From Acanthaster planci (Eukaryota > Echinodermata > Asteroidea > Valvatida > Acanthasteridae), in contig NW_019091369.1 of assembly GCF_001949145.1 (NCBI RefSeq), positions 2,165,330 to 2,229,329 on the forward strand: a stretch of 64,000 nucleotides of DNA. The letters run 5' to 3'. Under the pieces are notes generated by a model. That model had not been told where the DNA came from and searched no databases. It saw only the letters and a program-made list of their open reading frames with translations. This document shows, one piece after another, positions 12,740 to 23,548 of this stretch. The translations under genes and the position numbers were made by a program. How positions within the stretch are numbered: the stretch's first letter is position 1; every line of letters begins with the position of its first letter.

Positions 12740-13500
12740 TAGTTCCAAACAAACAAAATCACATACAGTGCATCCCAATTTCCAAACTCCCCAGTTTTCC
12801 TCCACCAGTAGCCCTCACACCTGTTTTCACCGCCATAGTTCTCCAATTTCATTCCCCCCCCCCATCACAGCTTCCTTTTCCTGTGCACTTGTATTTGATC
12901 TTTCAGCACGCCATGTCACCGTATCCCCCTACTTCCTCCCACAGCTTTTATCCTAGTTCCCTGCATGTTGCGGTTTTTCTATGCAGCTTCAGCATCACCC
13001 ACTTGTACCGTACCCCCCTTTTTTTTTTATCCATTCGTACACAAACAATCACCCTCCTCCTATCGACGACACAAATGATGTGCCACTTGGCACAACACGT
13101 CGACATCAGCTGCTCGACCTAATCCTGCAACCTTGCCGGTTTCTCCATTTCTGTCTGATTAAGCAACCAACGGTACCTTCTGCTGCCTGCAGATCCATAA
13201 GGCTTACCTTGACATTTTCCCTTATATCTATATTTCTTGGTATTTGCATACCCATCCGTGCACATATGTCCCTCTGTGGTGAACACGCCAGTCTATCCCA
13301 TCATGCCTTTATCAAAATCTCATGACGTTACCCTGACATTTCTGAGCCTATTTTTAAAGTTGCCCAGTCTTACCACCCACAAAACACCCTGTCACCCATA
13401 TCCACCCAGCTCTACCCACTCGCTCCTCCCACAATATACAAGATGTGGCCAGGCTCCGTGGGCACGCCACATTATCACACACGTCCACCCCCCTTGAACT
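12740..13500 (+). other. Long G-poor, pyrimidine-rich tract
   Basis: For roughly 750 bases the + strand is C/T/A rich and poor in G, with many CACCC, TCCTCC and CCCAT words and several C runs. Scarce G removes TAG and TGA stops, so four overlapping + strand open frames of 86-132 codons appear in different frames. None has family motifs, and their being open in several frames at once points to composition rather than coding. Confidence 0.6.
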
Positions 13501-16500
13501 CAGGCTAATTGTATTTTGGCTTGTGTTGTTTCCATGTTGTTCGCAGGATCAGCGCGTAGATGATTAATCACATTAAGGGAATTAATCTGCCATCCATTGG
13601 CAGCGCTCAGCAAGGTTAGTTGGCATTGCGGTGCTAAGACGTGCCCAGCTTTCTATCAAATTATTTCCCTTTGCTACCTTTTTCATGAGAGAGAAAACGA
13701 ATGGGGTAGAAGGTTAGTTCATCACTGTTTTGTCAGATTCACTTGTATTGTGAAAACCAGATTTGGTTTATTTTCCTGTTATGAGATGGAGAGCACCCCT
13801 GCTCATAAATTTCACAGCTCTGGAATGTGCAACAATCCGTGGTGTTAAGTGGAAGTGTAAATGACAGCACATCTCTGGCAGATTCAGAAGGCACTGAGGT
13901 TGGAGTCTGTTCATCGTTTCCCCGATGAGCTTAAAAATGATGGAAACACTGCTCTCGCCCTGACGTGCCATGCACGTGTGAGCATTCTCTCCGGTGGATT
14001 CGGATGCTGTATAACATTCCTGTAATCGCACACCGAGAGGGCAAATTGAGTTGGTTAGGTTTTGTTTGCCAGGGCACAGCTTCGGCCCAGCAGGGGCACC
14101 TGAGGCTAGCGTTCCCTCTGTCCCTTGCCTGCCTCCCTCTCCTGATGGATTCCTCCCCTCATCATCTTCTAGAGGATGTTGAGATCAGCTTATCAGAATA
14201 TCACACCCACCGGAGACGCAGATTGGAAAGATGCATACATGTGCCCATATAGGAGTTAGATCCTTGGCATTATAGCCTCGCCATGTTCTCCAAGGGTTGA
14301 TATTTATAGTAGTTTCCATAAAGGCCTTCCAAATCTGATTGTGAACTTCACAGTGATAAAGGGAGAAGTAAGACTGATTGATGGGAGAGAAAGTAAGACT
14401 GATTAATTAGGGTCGACAGCTTCTTGAGCTATGCAGAAAAGAGGCAAAAAGTACAAGACAGCTCTGCTTTTTGTGGTTCAGCACCTTTGCAAAAAATTAG
14501 CTGGGAACCAGTCAAGAGCGATATGCATTCCATAGCATTTGGGCAGGGAACCTGTATAATTTTTTATTTTCTTTGCCGACCAAATTTCCCTGCTTAGGAT
14601 TCAGTGAAATTGGCCCGTGACCTTGCGTTGCCCACTCATCAATTTTTTTTTCCTTTTTTTCATGCATTGTCACTGATGCCAGGAGAGTGTCCCATCTTGG
14701 GTCTTGGAACAAAGAAACCGATGGGAATGCCCTCTTTGGTTGTTGCACGGAGCCAAAGGATCGCAGGGTGTGCAAAAGCAATGGCTGGCAAGGTGTAACG
14801 GTTGCTGCATCATGCCCATGAGGTGTATGCCAGGGTGGTTAAGCCACCAACCCTCACCCCCATTCAATTTGGCTCAATTTGCTCCCCGGCCAGCCAGTGA
14901 CTCCTTCCCCCGGGGGAGTAGCATACTTCCCCCCCTTGTCCTGGCATTTTGTGCCTGTTTCTTGCTTCTTTAATAGCAGTTTCTTTTAATGCCAACATGT
15001 GATGCTTTCATCTCCCTCTCTTGATGTACAGTGTCTATGTTTGTTTCTCCCTTAAAGAAATTAATACCACTAATGGGAAATGTGGATTAATTCTGGTGAT
15101 GCAGCAGACTTATCATATAGAGAAAAGGTATCTGAATAATTGAATATTAACTTTCATTAAATTTTTCCAGGTTTGTCAATATCGCTGCCCATCACTGGTT
15201 TCTGTCTCATTAGGACTTCAATAGCAAGCCAGTTCTTTGAATTGAAAGTAACCAAAGCCTTGTGCTTTCTAAAAAAAACCTTTTCACTGTCGCATTTTGC
15301 TCTCCATTCGTCATTGTTTGTGCCCCCCTCTGACAGAAGCACGCTCTCTCACTCACAGATTCGTCACGACTTCCCTGTGCGTTGTTCAGCCCTGGGCGCC
15401 TTGTGTCTGAAATTAAGACTTTGCCGCATGACACAAATCAGAGACGGTCCAACAGAAAAGGTCCTGCGGTCACCTGCGGTGTACCTATCAATTCTTAAAT
15501 GAAAGAGCACTGTGATGAAACAATTTTGCCTTTCTTCTGTCATTCGTTCTTTTTTTTATGGGGGGGATATGATGTGTGCGAAGGCAAGAGGAATGATTAA
15601 TTTTGCACTCGTGAATCTGTCAGAGCAAGATTTAGAAGGTGTCATCAGAATTCGGGATGGTCAGTTCGTGATGTGCCGCAGTCTTCTCTTTTTTAATCAC
15701 CAAGGTGTTTACGTTGTCATTTTAGCCGTCAAATATTACTCGAAAGAAACAGGAACGTAGTGCTTTAAATTTTATCTTTTTTGACCACTGGTTGGGCCAT
15801 TCTGGTTTGAAATTGGAAAGGAATAAGCCGTGTTGTAATCATTAAGAAGCATTCGGAAAGGCACGATTCATTGAAACAAGTCGCTGAAGATTGTCGTTCT
15901 TTTTTAAGCCTTTCTGCTCATATTGATTTGATCTCCGAGATTCACTCTGCATCAGTTGGTTCATGTTATAGTGGGTTGATTGACTGGAAGGGCGGTCTCG
16001 AGGCATTCATGCGTATGTGTAAAAAATGTTCAAAGATATCTGGCTACGGTTCAGTGGGATGTCCCAAGTATCCAACTTGCAGATGTTATTGCCGATTTTG
16101 CAATGGATACCTTGATTTTTGCAAAGTCACAGACGATGAAATGGATAACTCTCGTCTCCCTGGATCTGCAAAGAAATTTTTCCTTTTTTTCAGTGGCTTG
16201 TCTCCCCGACTCTCAAAGGATACTTCACACTGATATTTAAAGGGCTTCAGTGATTTTGAAAAGGGAAGTCTTTTGAGTGCACATTTCATACATGCATTGT
16301 TATCCTTTGGAAAAGTACCCTGTAATTTCTGCTTGACAAGTTTTTTATGACTTCATATACAACTTGTAACTTCCTCATCAAGTACAGAGTTTATCAGCGA
16401 GTCTGTCTGAAGCTGAAGGAGGATCGTGGCATCTGTTGCCTTTTAGATGACAACTCTTTTGAGAAAAGCAGGTGCTAGGATTGTCCTTTGAAGAGGCAAA

Positions 16501-18639
16501 ACCTTGGAGAGAAAAGTCTCTGTGTCTGGAACTGTTATCAATCTGAGCAGCCAGACTCTCTCTCCTTCAGGTGAAGCCATTCTGAGCTCATGCTAATTCG
16601 AGTGGCACCTCGAGTGCATAGCTGTCAGCCAATCTGTGCATGGTGGGGGAAAAAAAGGAGACCATGTTGTGGATGTTATTTTAGGATGGCTTGCCTTGGG
16701 GAGATGGTGCTAATTTCACCATGATTTCACCAAGCTGCTGTGCACAGAATTGTGGTAAGCATGCCTTGGATTTGCTTAGCAAAAACCCAGATTTGCGTTC
16801 TGCATTTTACGTGATTCATGTTTAGCATTTGGAGAGCAGTGAGAAAGGATCGATAAATCAGCACATGGTGTAATCTTTTTTTCCACCTATTGCCTGTGTT
16901 TACTGTTAACTCATTTTGCCTCTAGTCAAATTTCAATCTATCAAAGATTTTTTTTGCCCGTAAGTTTCATTGAACTGAGTACAAGAAGTGTGTTCCTGCC
17001 ATGTTCTTCGCCAGAGCTTATGATTCAGAATTATTTTGGAACAAGAATCCGATGCTGCTGCCTTGATATGAAATGTATGGCAGCAACAAAACTTGTCTGA
17101 TGCATGGCGTCAGGAGCTCATCTACCCCGATGAGTCCCCATTACCAGTAATGGACGGGCCCGGATTGAGGTGCCGCTTTGGGAAAGACTTGGCAATAACA
17201 TGGTCGGGTGTGTGATGCGTCGTTGAGATCTTCTCCGCATCGTTAAAGGGCTAAATATTGTGTTTCACCGTGGGATGGATTTGGGCCAAGTACGGCAGTT
17301 TGAAGTGGCTCAGGATGGCCTGACTCGGAGGGACATCGGGCAATAGTGGTTTTTTTTTTCACGTTGTTGACGTGGCACCAAGAAATATGTTTTGAAAAAG
17401 TCATAGTTGACTTCCAAATTTTGAAAAAGAGGTCAGCAAAGCGTATGTCAATGGTGAATAATTCACCAACTGAAATGATTTGAAAGTTGGTTCAATGCCT
17501 CCGAAATTACGCATTTTTCTTTCCTTTTCAGTGTGAAACCATCATATCATAAAGTTTGTTCCCAAATCAGCCTGAAGAGACTCTGTGCAAACATTCCTTC
17601 ACTTGAAAAGGTTGGCAGTTGGGAATTTGACCAGTTAGATGGGTAGACTCTCTCCCAACAGTGCTCCACAGTTATAATTAAATATTGCATCAATAGTGCG
17701 TCGATCCTCGAAGGTGGCAAGTGTGCTCCCGTTTCTCTTCAGCTCCCTTTGTCAAGTGAGCACTTGTTATTGCCTTCAAGAGGAGCTCCCCTTAGTCCCC
17801 AGATGTTTCTGTTTTTTGCACCCCCTGCGAAGATTAGGGGAGATGCATGCAAACACCTGCAAAAATTACCGGGTGTCAGGGTTGTTTTCCTCCTGCAGGT
17901 TTTGGACACATCATAAAAACGGGAACAGGTGAAAATGCAGTACCTGCTCAAATACATGTTGGGTCATCTGGAAAGTGCATGTGTGTAGCAAACATGATGG
18001 GGTTCTTAAGTCCACGTCAGCCTCTTCATCACTGGTTGACATGCCAATTTCCCCCTCACCTCTTCTGTTGTTGGGGTGTGGAAACTATTTTACTCCCTGC
18101 TTGGCATGGTGAGCGTGCAACATTACGTGTTCACTCCCGGAAGTGCATTTTCCTTGATAACCACTAACCAGGCAATTTAGGGTCTTAGCTTGTAAAAGCT
18201 GACACTGTGTGGAGAGCAGCGTACATGCAGTGAGCTGTTCTCTCGTTGGCAATAATAGCGAGGCACATTTTTTTCTGGGAGCTGTTGCCACTTTGCTCAA
18301 TCATCAAAATTTTATTCACGCAGTCCCTGTTTTCTAAAATTCGACAGTCAAGAGAGAACTTACTCCAGCCGGTGAGAATGAGCATCTCTGCCCGATTGGA
18401 TCTTTCCCTTCCCAATTCACAACCAGTTCATTTTGCATGATTCTGAAAGCCCAGCGTTTGCTTCATCAAATCGACCACTTGTCACTTGACTTGTTGTCAA
18501 CTCACTAAATCCATTTTTTCTGGATGACACTTCAGCAGTTTGACCTCTCAACTAACGTGGGCATTTCGTACTCAACCTGTCATGGTAGTCATCGTTGGTA
18601 AGATCCACTTCCTCTGCTCATTAATACCATCTCGTGCCG
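13501..18639. other. No gene seen: unique intronic sequence
   Basis: Ordinary mixed sequence with T and C runs. Open frames at 13597-14252, 15173-15502 and 15871-16240 are on mixed strands, unrecognised and without paired splice sites. Confidence 0.6.
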
Positions 18640-18860
18640 TGGGATTACAGGACCTCCAAGATGAGTAAATTCTGTTACCTGGTTGCTCTGTCCCATTACG
18701 GCCCCTTCATCCCACTCGCCGGCGCCGTCAGAGATGACCATCATTTCCCCGAGGAAATTTCGACCGGGATTAGGCCGGTAATTAGAGGCGGTGGTCTTGT
18801 GCTCGATTAACCGGTCAATTGGTCAGTCGTCCATCAGGAGCCTTGCAGTTTCAGGAGCAG
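18640..18860. promoter_or_regulatory. Possible cis-regulatory block with homeodomain-type motifs
   Basis: Within 120 bases there is a hyphenated palindrome ATTTCC-CCGA-GGAAAT (18743-18758), a GGATTA bicoid/Otx-type core (18767-18772), a TAATTA homeodomain core (18779-18784) and CGATTAACCGG. The surrounding sequence is CpG-bearing and free of simple repeats. This is suggestive of an enhancer but unproven. Confidence 0.25.
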
Positions 18861-20481
18861 AATCATTCCAGATGCTAAGATGGAATTCCGATTCCCAGAG
18901 GTTCAGAAGGTAGAAGAGAATTTAAGAGACAAAACCTTTCAGAAGCAGTTGCTTCGGAAGCAGAGCTGATGCACCGATAAAGTTAGCGTTTTGTTTATTT
19001 GTTTACCAGCCAGTGTCGCTAAGGCTGTTCATTTCAAAATTTGACTGATGGGAAGAAATTTGCCAAAATGTGCATCCTTTGTCCCCAAAGTTTGTATTTT
19101 GCTACGAATGAAACAAAAATCCCTTTGATATTTTTCAACTTCAGTAGTGATTTCTAGAACATTTATTTGGGGGTGTCTAATTCAGACTTTTTCCACATTT
19201 GATGGTCACCCTAATATCTCAAATTTAGTCTTTTTTGGGGGGGAGGGGTGGAAGGATTCTTTCCCTTTTCTATTGAATACAGTCTTCAGAATCAGCCAAT
19301 CAGTGCGTTTTGCCCCTCACTTGTCATCGACCGTAGGAGAACCATGGCTGAAGTTTTTTCCTGATGTTTTCTTTGTCCGTCAACACTGGAGCAATATGCG
19401 CACGAAATGAGCTTGAAATAGGGATGTGCAATTTTTGAATGTTACACATTGGAGATCCTGTGCCCTTTCCATTGAGTTGAATCATCTCAGTGATCCTCGA
19501 GAAGATGACTTCGATCACTGAAACCGGAGTGAGAAGCAGTGCAGTGATCCTTCCTCTCCGAGCAACTCGTTCTGGGCTCTCCGGGGGGCATCCGCACCTC
19601 GAGGAGTTGCCAGGTTGCATCGCATGCTGACCTCCCCTCATCATTGTTCAACTGGATTACAGTTTTCTGTGTTCCAGTGGTTTTTGTTGGCATGTTGCTG
19701 CGGTCCTCAGGCGTGTCATAGTGTCAGCGGAAATTGCCATGGCGAAGGCGTGATTGAGATGAAGTACTTGGGTGGCCGCCGCAGGGATACTTTTGTGTTG
19801 CTAACAGGGACGATGTGCTCGAACATTTCAATAACACAAGGATGGCAACACTCGGACTGATTGTTGCTCACCCAAAGCTACGAGAAGATGCACCTTGCTC
19901 ATTTCAAGTCAGTGTATACATGCATATCCTAAAATATAGCAATATTGGGTCCATCAGACAAGTTAAGTGCCATTATCTCCTTGGTTTATTTTTTCACCCG
20001 AAGCTCAATCTGTCTTTAATTTGGATTTGAACTCTTTGTCATAAATCAAAGTCACAAATTAAGCAAATGAAACCGTCTTTTTTTGCAGGAAGTGAACATT
20101 CTTCCGTAGGATGTCCTGCAATATAATCTGTGCCATGCTGTGTACTTGTGCTTTGCAGAGGCCAGAAGGATGTATATTTTCCTCCTAAATCTCAGTGTGA
20201 GAAGTGTTTATAATTAGCCGGGGTAGGACAGTTCAGGGACAGGTTTTTTTACGAGTTTGTTACAACTCAGCTTTGCTGAGTGCGGAACTGCCTTGGTTGG
20301 CAAAGAACAAGCAACGTAAAGTGGCATTGGATTGAAATTTGCTCGTGATAATTCTCCGCTGATTTACACACTCCGGTAATTTCTGCTGTGGCAAGCTGAT
20401 AATATATTCATTCAGGACTCAAATTTCTTTTTTGTTTTTTAGGGCACTGCCATTTGGCATTGGTGGACTGGCTGAAATAAA

Positions 20482-20547
20482 GGGCAGTAATGCCAAACGT
20501 GAGGGCATTAATGCCATCAGTGTACCAAAGTTTTGGGCATTGATGCC
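20482..20547. repeat. Cluster of three GGCATTAATGCC-like palindromes
   Basis: Near-identical 13-mers occur at 20482-20494 (GGGCAGTAATGCC), 20503-20515 (GGGCATTAATGCC, holding a perfect 12-bp palindrome) and 20535-20547 (GGGCATTGATGCC). Spacings are 21 and 32 bases. A TGCCATTTGGCAT inverted pair lies just upstream, near 20449. It could be a cluster of binding sites for a dimeric factor or a decayed short-period repeat. Confidence 0.55.
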
Positions 20548-20679
20548 GTCCCGATTTTTTTTTATATTGCAAGAAAATCAATATTCATTCAGGTCTAGGA
20601 ACAAGTAGGATACGCATAATACCTGAACAGGTCTGTGATAAGTGCCGAATTAGCAACTGAGTGTTGAAAAGCTTCGGCC

Positions 20680-21440
20680 TGTTTTGACTGCAGCCGTTCT
20701 TTCCTCGGCGTTTTGCGTACCACAAAAACTGGTTGGGCCGGTGATTTTGCGCACAAGAATGTACGTGAGAATTAATCAGGGTAGTCCCGATGGACCGATG
20801 TCATGTATGTATAGTTCGGATCACGCACGGCACGTGGCACGAAACTGCAAACACTACATTTCAGTGTTAGTTAAAATACTGCCACGACCATACAATTGTC
20901 CCATGTGCATAAAAATGTGGAGCTCTCGATATACAGTTAACGCGCGTACACATTGATGAGTGCTTGTTCTAGACTAACATTATTGCATGGTACTTTAAAC
21001 TGCTTGGCTCGGGCATGCACTGTTATGTTAAGTCATTGGATAGGCCGGCGGGTGTCACCTGTGACGCGCTTTGCGATCGTGCAGTGTGCATGGATAGAGC
21101 TGGTCGAGCCGCCGATGGCGGCAGGCTAGGCTGAGTGTACAATATCCCCATTATACTCACAGTTCACTCACGCCCTGTATATGCATGCATGCCATACGTT
21201 TGGGTGGCACGGTGCCGTGTTCCAGTCAAATGTGAGCGATCATGGAACGATATATGTATGCGGCTTTCCATGCCGCTTTCCATGTACCTCGCTGAACAGG
21301 GGCAGTCGATATGCACGTGTAAGGCACTACGGCCAAGAGAAAAAAAGGTCACTACCATCTTGGCGGTGAAACACGCTCACTTTTCGGAGGCATCATGGCC
21401 AAATGGGAGGGCACCGACAGCCGTGGCCGTCATGGCCGTC
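20680..21440. promoter_or_regulatory. CpG-rich segment, possible promoter or regulatory region
   Basis: CpG dinucleotides are visibly denser here than in flanking DNA, with stretches such as AACGCGCGTAC and GTGACGCGCTTTGCGATCG. It contains a perfect hairpin GCCGCC-GAT-GGCGGC (21108-21122), and CCATCTTGGCGG at 21355-21366, which on the minus strand reads as a YY1-like AAGATGG core. A + strand open frame at 21135-21479 has no recognised domain. An alternative promoter or an unmethylated island is plausible, but no transcription evidence exists. Confidence 0.3.
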
Positions 21441-21479
21441 GGAAAATTTGAGGCCTGTTCTTTGGACTCAAGTACTTAG

Positions 21480-22592
21480 AGACAACAAGGGGTAGTGATG
21501 GCTTAATAGCTTCTGCCTGCACTTTAAATCTTGTCAGAAGCTTGCCAGTAAAGGGTACCACTCTCCTAGATCTCTAGGTTGAATACCTCCAAAATTGCAC
21601 AACCCAAAAGATTAATGACAAGTTGGCATAAGAAAACGTGCTATTTTTCTCACCCGATTTCGTTACGGTTTCACGCACATCACCAAAAATGCCAACAGGG
21701 TTCCCTGAGGGGATGACATTCATTATCTATTCATGAGAACTCATCTCCTCAGAGGTTATGATTCTGTAAACCAATCCATCGCTTCCCTCTCATCTCAAAG
21801 ATCCATCATCCAGTGGATGATTTGCTGGGAGACAGATAGACCTACGAATCTTCCGCTTCAAGGAAACAGGCCTGGAGAAAAAAGACTTACAGGCAGTTGT
21901 TCGAACTGGATGACATTGTTTGAACTGTCTTGGGGGGTACCCCACTGAGGATGCTGCCACCGTTACATTACTTGCCACAAGATGATTGTTAAGATGTTTG
22001 CTCTTGTTGTCTTCGAGTGAACTGACTGTTTGCCAATTTTTTTTTTATCCAGCATGTAGATTTGTTGCTCATTTTGGGGGCCAAACCTGTATGCAGTTAG
22101 TCTTCCTCAATGATGTTCCTCAGTGAGGACTGTGTCGGCCCAATGATGGCAGAGAACTCGGCTATATTTTCTGCCTTTCAGATAAAAACCCCATCTCTTC
22201 CGCCCAGTTCTCTCATCTTTGACTGGAAAATTTGGTTGCCACTGAAGCACTTCTCCACGGTACAATGTTCACACTTGCCACTGAGTGTTTCTGCTTTTGG
22301 AAACATCAGCTCCCTCAGCCTGAGGTCAAAGTTTAACTTCCTTTTGGTTTGAATATTGAAAGGCTTGAATGAAACTTCAGTAGGCCTACAGCTTGAGATC
22401 AAGATGGTGCTTGGGAGGAGAACAAAGTTTGGCTAATCACCCTGGTGTGGGGAGCCATTATGAGTTTATGATAGCTGCTTTGGCAAATCAGACACCTTTA
22501 AGGAAAGCAGCAATTGGGCCCTTTACCAACCAGTCTGTGTCCATTCCCAAGTGAAAGCAAGGACTGCGATATCAATCATGTTTGAACTTACT
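21480..22592. other. No gene seen: unique intronic sequence before the foldback element
   Basis: Short unrecognised open frames only. A T run lies near 22039 and the inverted-repeat element starts at 22593. Confidence 0.6.
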
Positions 22593-23548
22593 GGGGCCAT
22601 TTTCATAGAGCTGCTTAAGCACAGATTTTGCTTAAGCACAAAAAAACTTTGCTTAATAAGCAAAGGTTACCTGCTTGAACTCTATGTGATCGTCATGCTA
22701 ACCAAAGACAGGTAAACACCATTCCCAAACAATATACATTACAAGAAGTTTTGGCTGGTAACCTGGGGCCAATGTCATACTGTTGCTTAAGCAAAAAATT
22801 TGTTTAAGTGTGAAAAAACCTCGCTTGACAAATCAGGTTACCAGCCAAAACTTCTTGTAATGTATGTTGTTTTGGAATGGTATTTACCTGTCTGTTGGTT
22901 AGGCCAAAAAAAAAATATAGTCAGTCTCAGGTCAGCATGCGCTTCGATTTTGAACATGCGCGTCAATGTTTTGTTTTTCCATTTTTTTTCTCAACATTTT
23001 TAAAACAGCACCCTCTATTTCCGCACCGCCTGCATGTTCACAAGTAGACTGATTCCCAGCCACAAGTCCGTAAGTTGGAAGGGCAATTTGTTCAAGGAAC
23101 CAGACTAATTCGTGGGTAGCTGATACCTGGTGATAGATCCATTATGACTGCTTAATGTTGATGTCGAACTCACAAAGTAGACCATGGGCAAGTTACAAAG
23201 TTGCAGCCAACTGATCAACAACAATAGCGGCATGACGTGCTACTACTAGCTTTTGCTCTTTGATTAAATATGTTACTCACTTCCGTGTCCGTTGCCAGTC
23301 TTAAAAAGCCAACACCACCCCCCCCCAAAATGTAAAGAAAAAAAAACCATCCTGGGCCTTAGCATGACAATCCCATAAGTTCAAGCCGGTATTAAACTTT
23401 TGTTTATTGAGCAAGGTTTTTTGTGCTTCAGCAAATTCTGTGCTTAAGCATCTCTATGAAATTGACCCCTGATTTGTCAAGCAAGGTTTTTTCATGCTTA
23501 AACAAATTTTTGGCTTAATGAAGCAACACTATGAAATTGGCCCCAGTC
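22593..23548. mobile_element. Composite foldback element with nested inverted repeats
   Basis: Four related units of about 78 bp contain GGGGCCA...TCATA and GCTTAAGCA words. Two are direct on the left (22593-22671 and 22765-22842) and two are inverted on the right (about 23388-23468 and about 23469-23544). Left unit 1 pairs with right unit 1, and left unit 2 with right unit 2. Between the two left units starts a second inverted repeat, 22699-22764 against 22834-22902. No transposase is visible, so it looks like a non-autonomous foldback or nested MITE. The unit between the arms (22903-23387) looks unique. Target-site duplications were not identified. Confidence 0.7.
22699..22902. repeat. Inner inverted repeat (about 66-bp arms, about 70-bp loop)
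   Basis: The arm at 22699-22764 and the reverse complement of the arm at 22834-22902 agree over about 66 bases with only a few mismatches, including CCAGCCAAAACTTCTTGTAA. A transcript through it could form a long hairpin. The loop is left unit 2 of the larger foldback element. Confidence 0.75.

Noticed and set aside
12696-13497. Series of overlapping + strand frames that could look like a multi-exon gene
   Set aside because: Open in several frames at once because the strand is G-poor; no domain content.
20015-20035. B-box-like word on the minus strand (AGTTCAAATCC)
   Set aside because: No A box at proper distance and no pairing stems.
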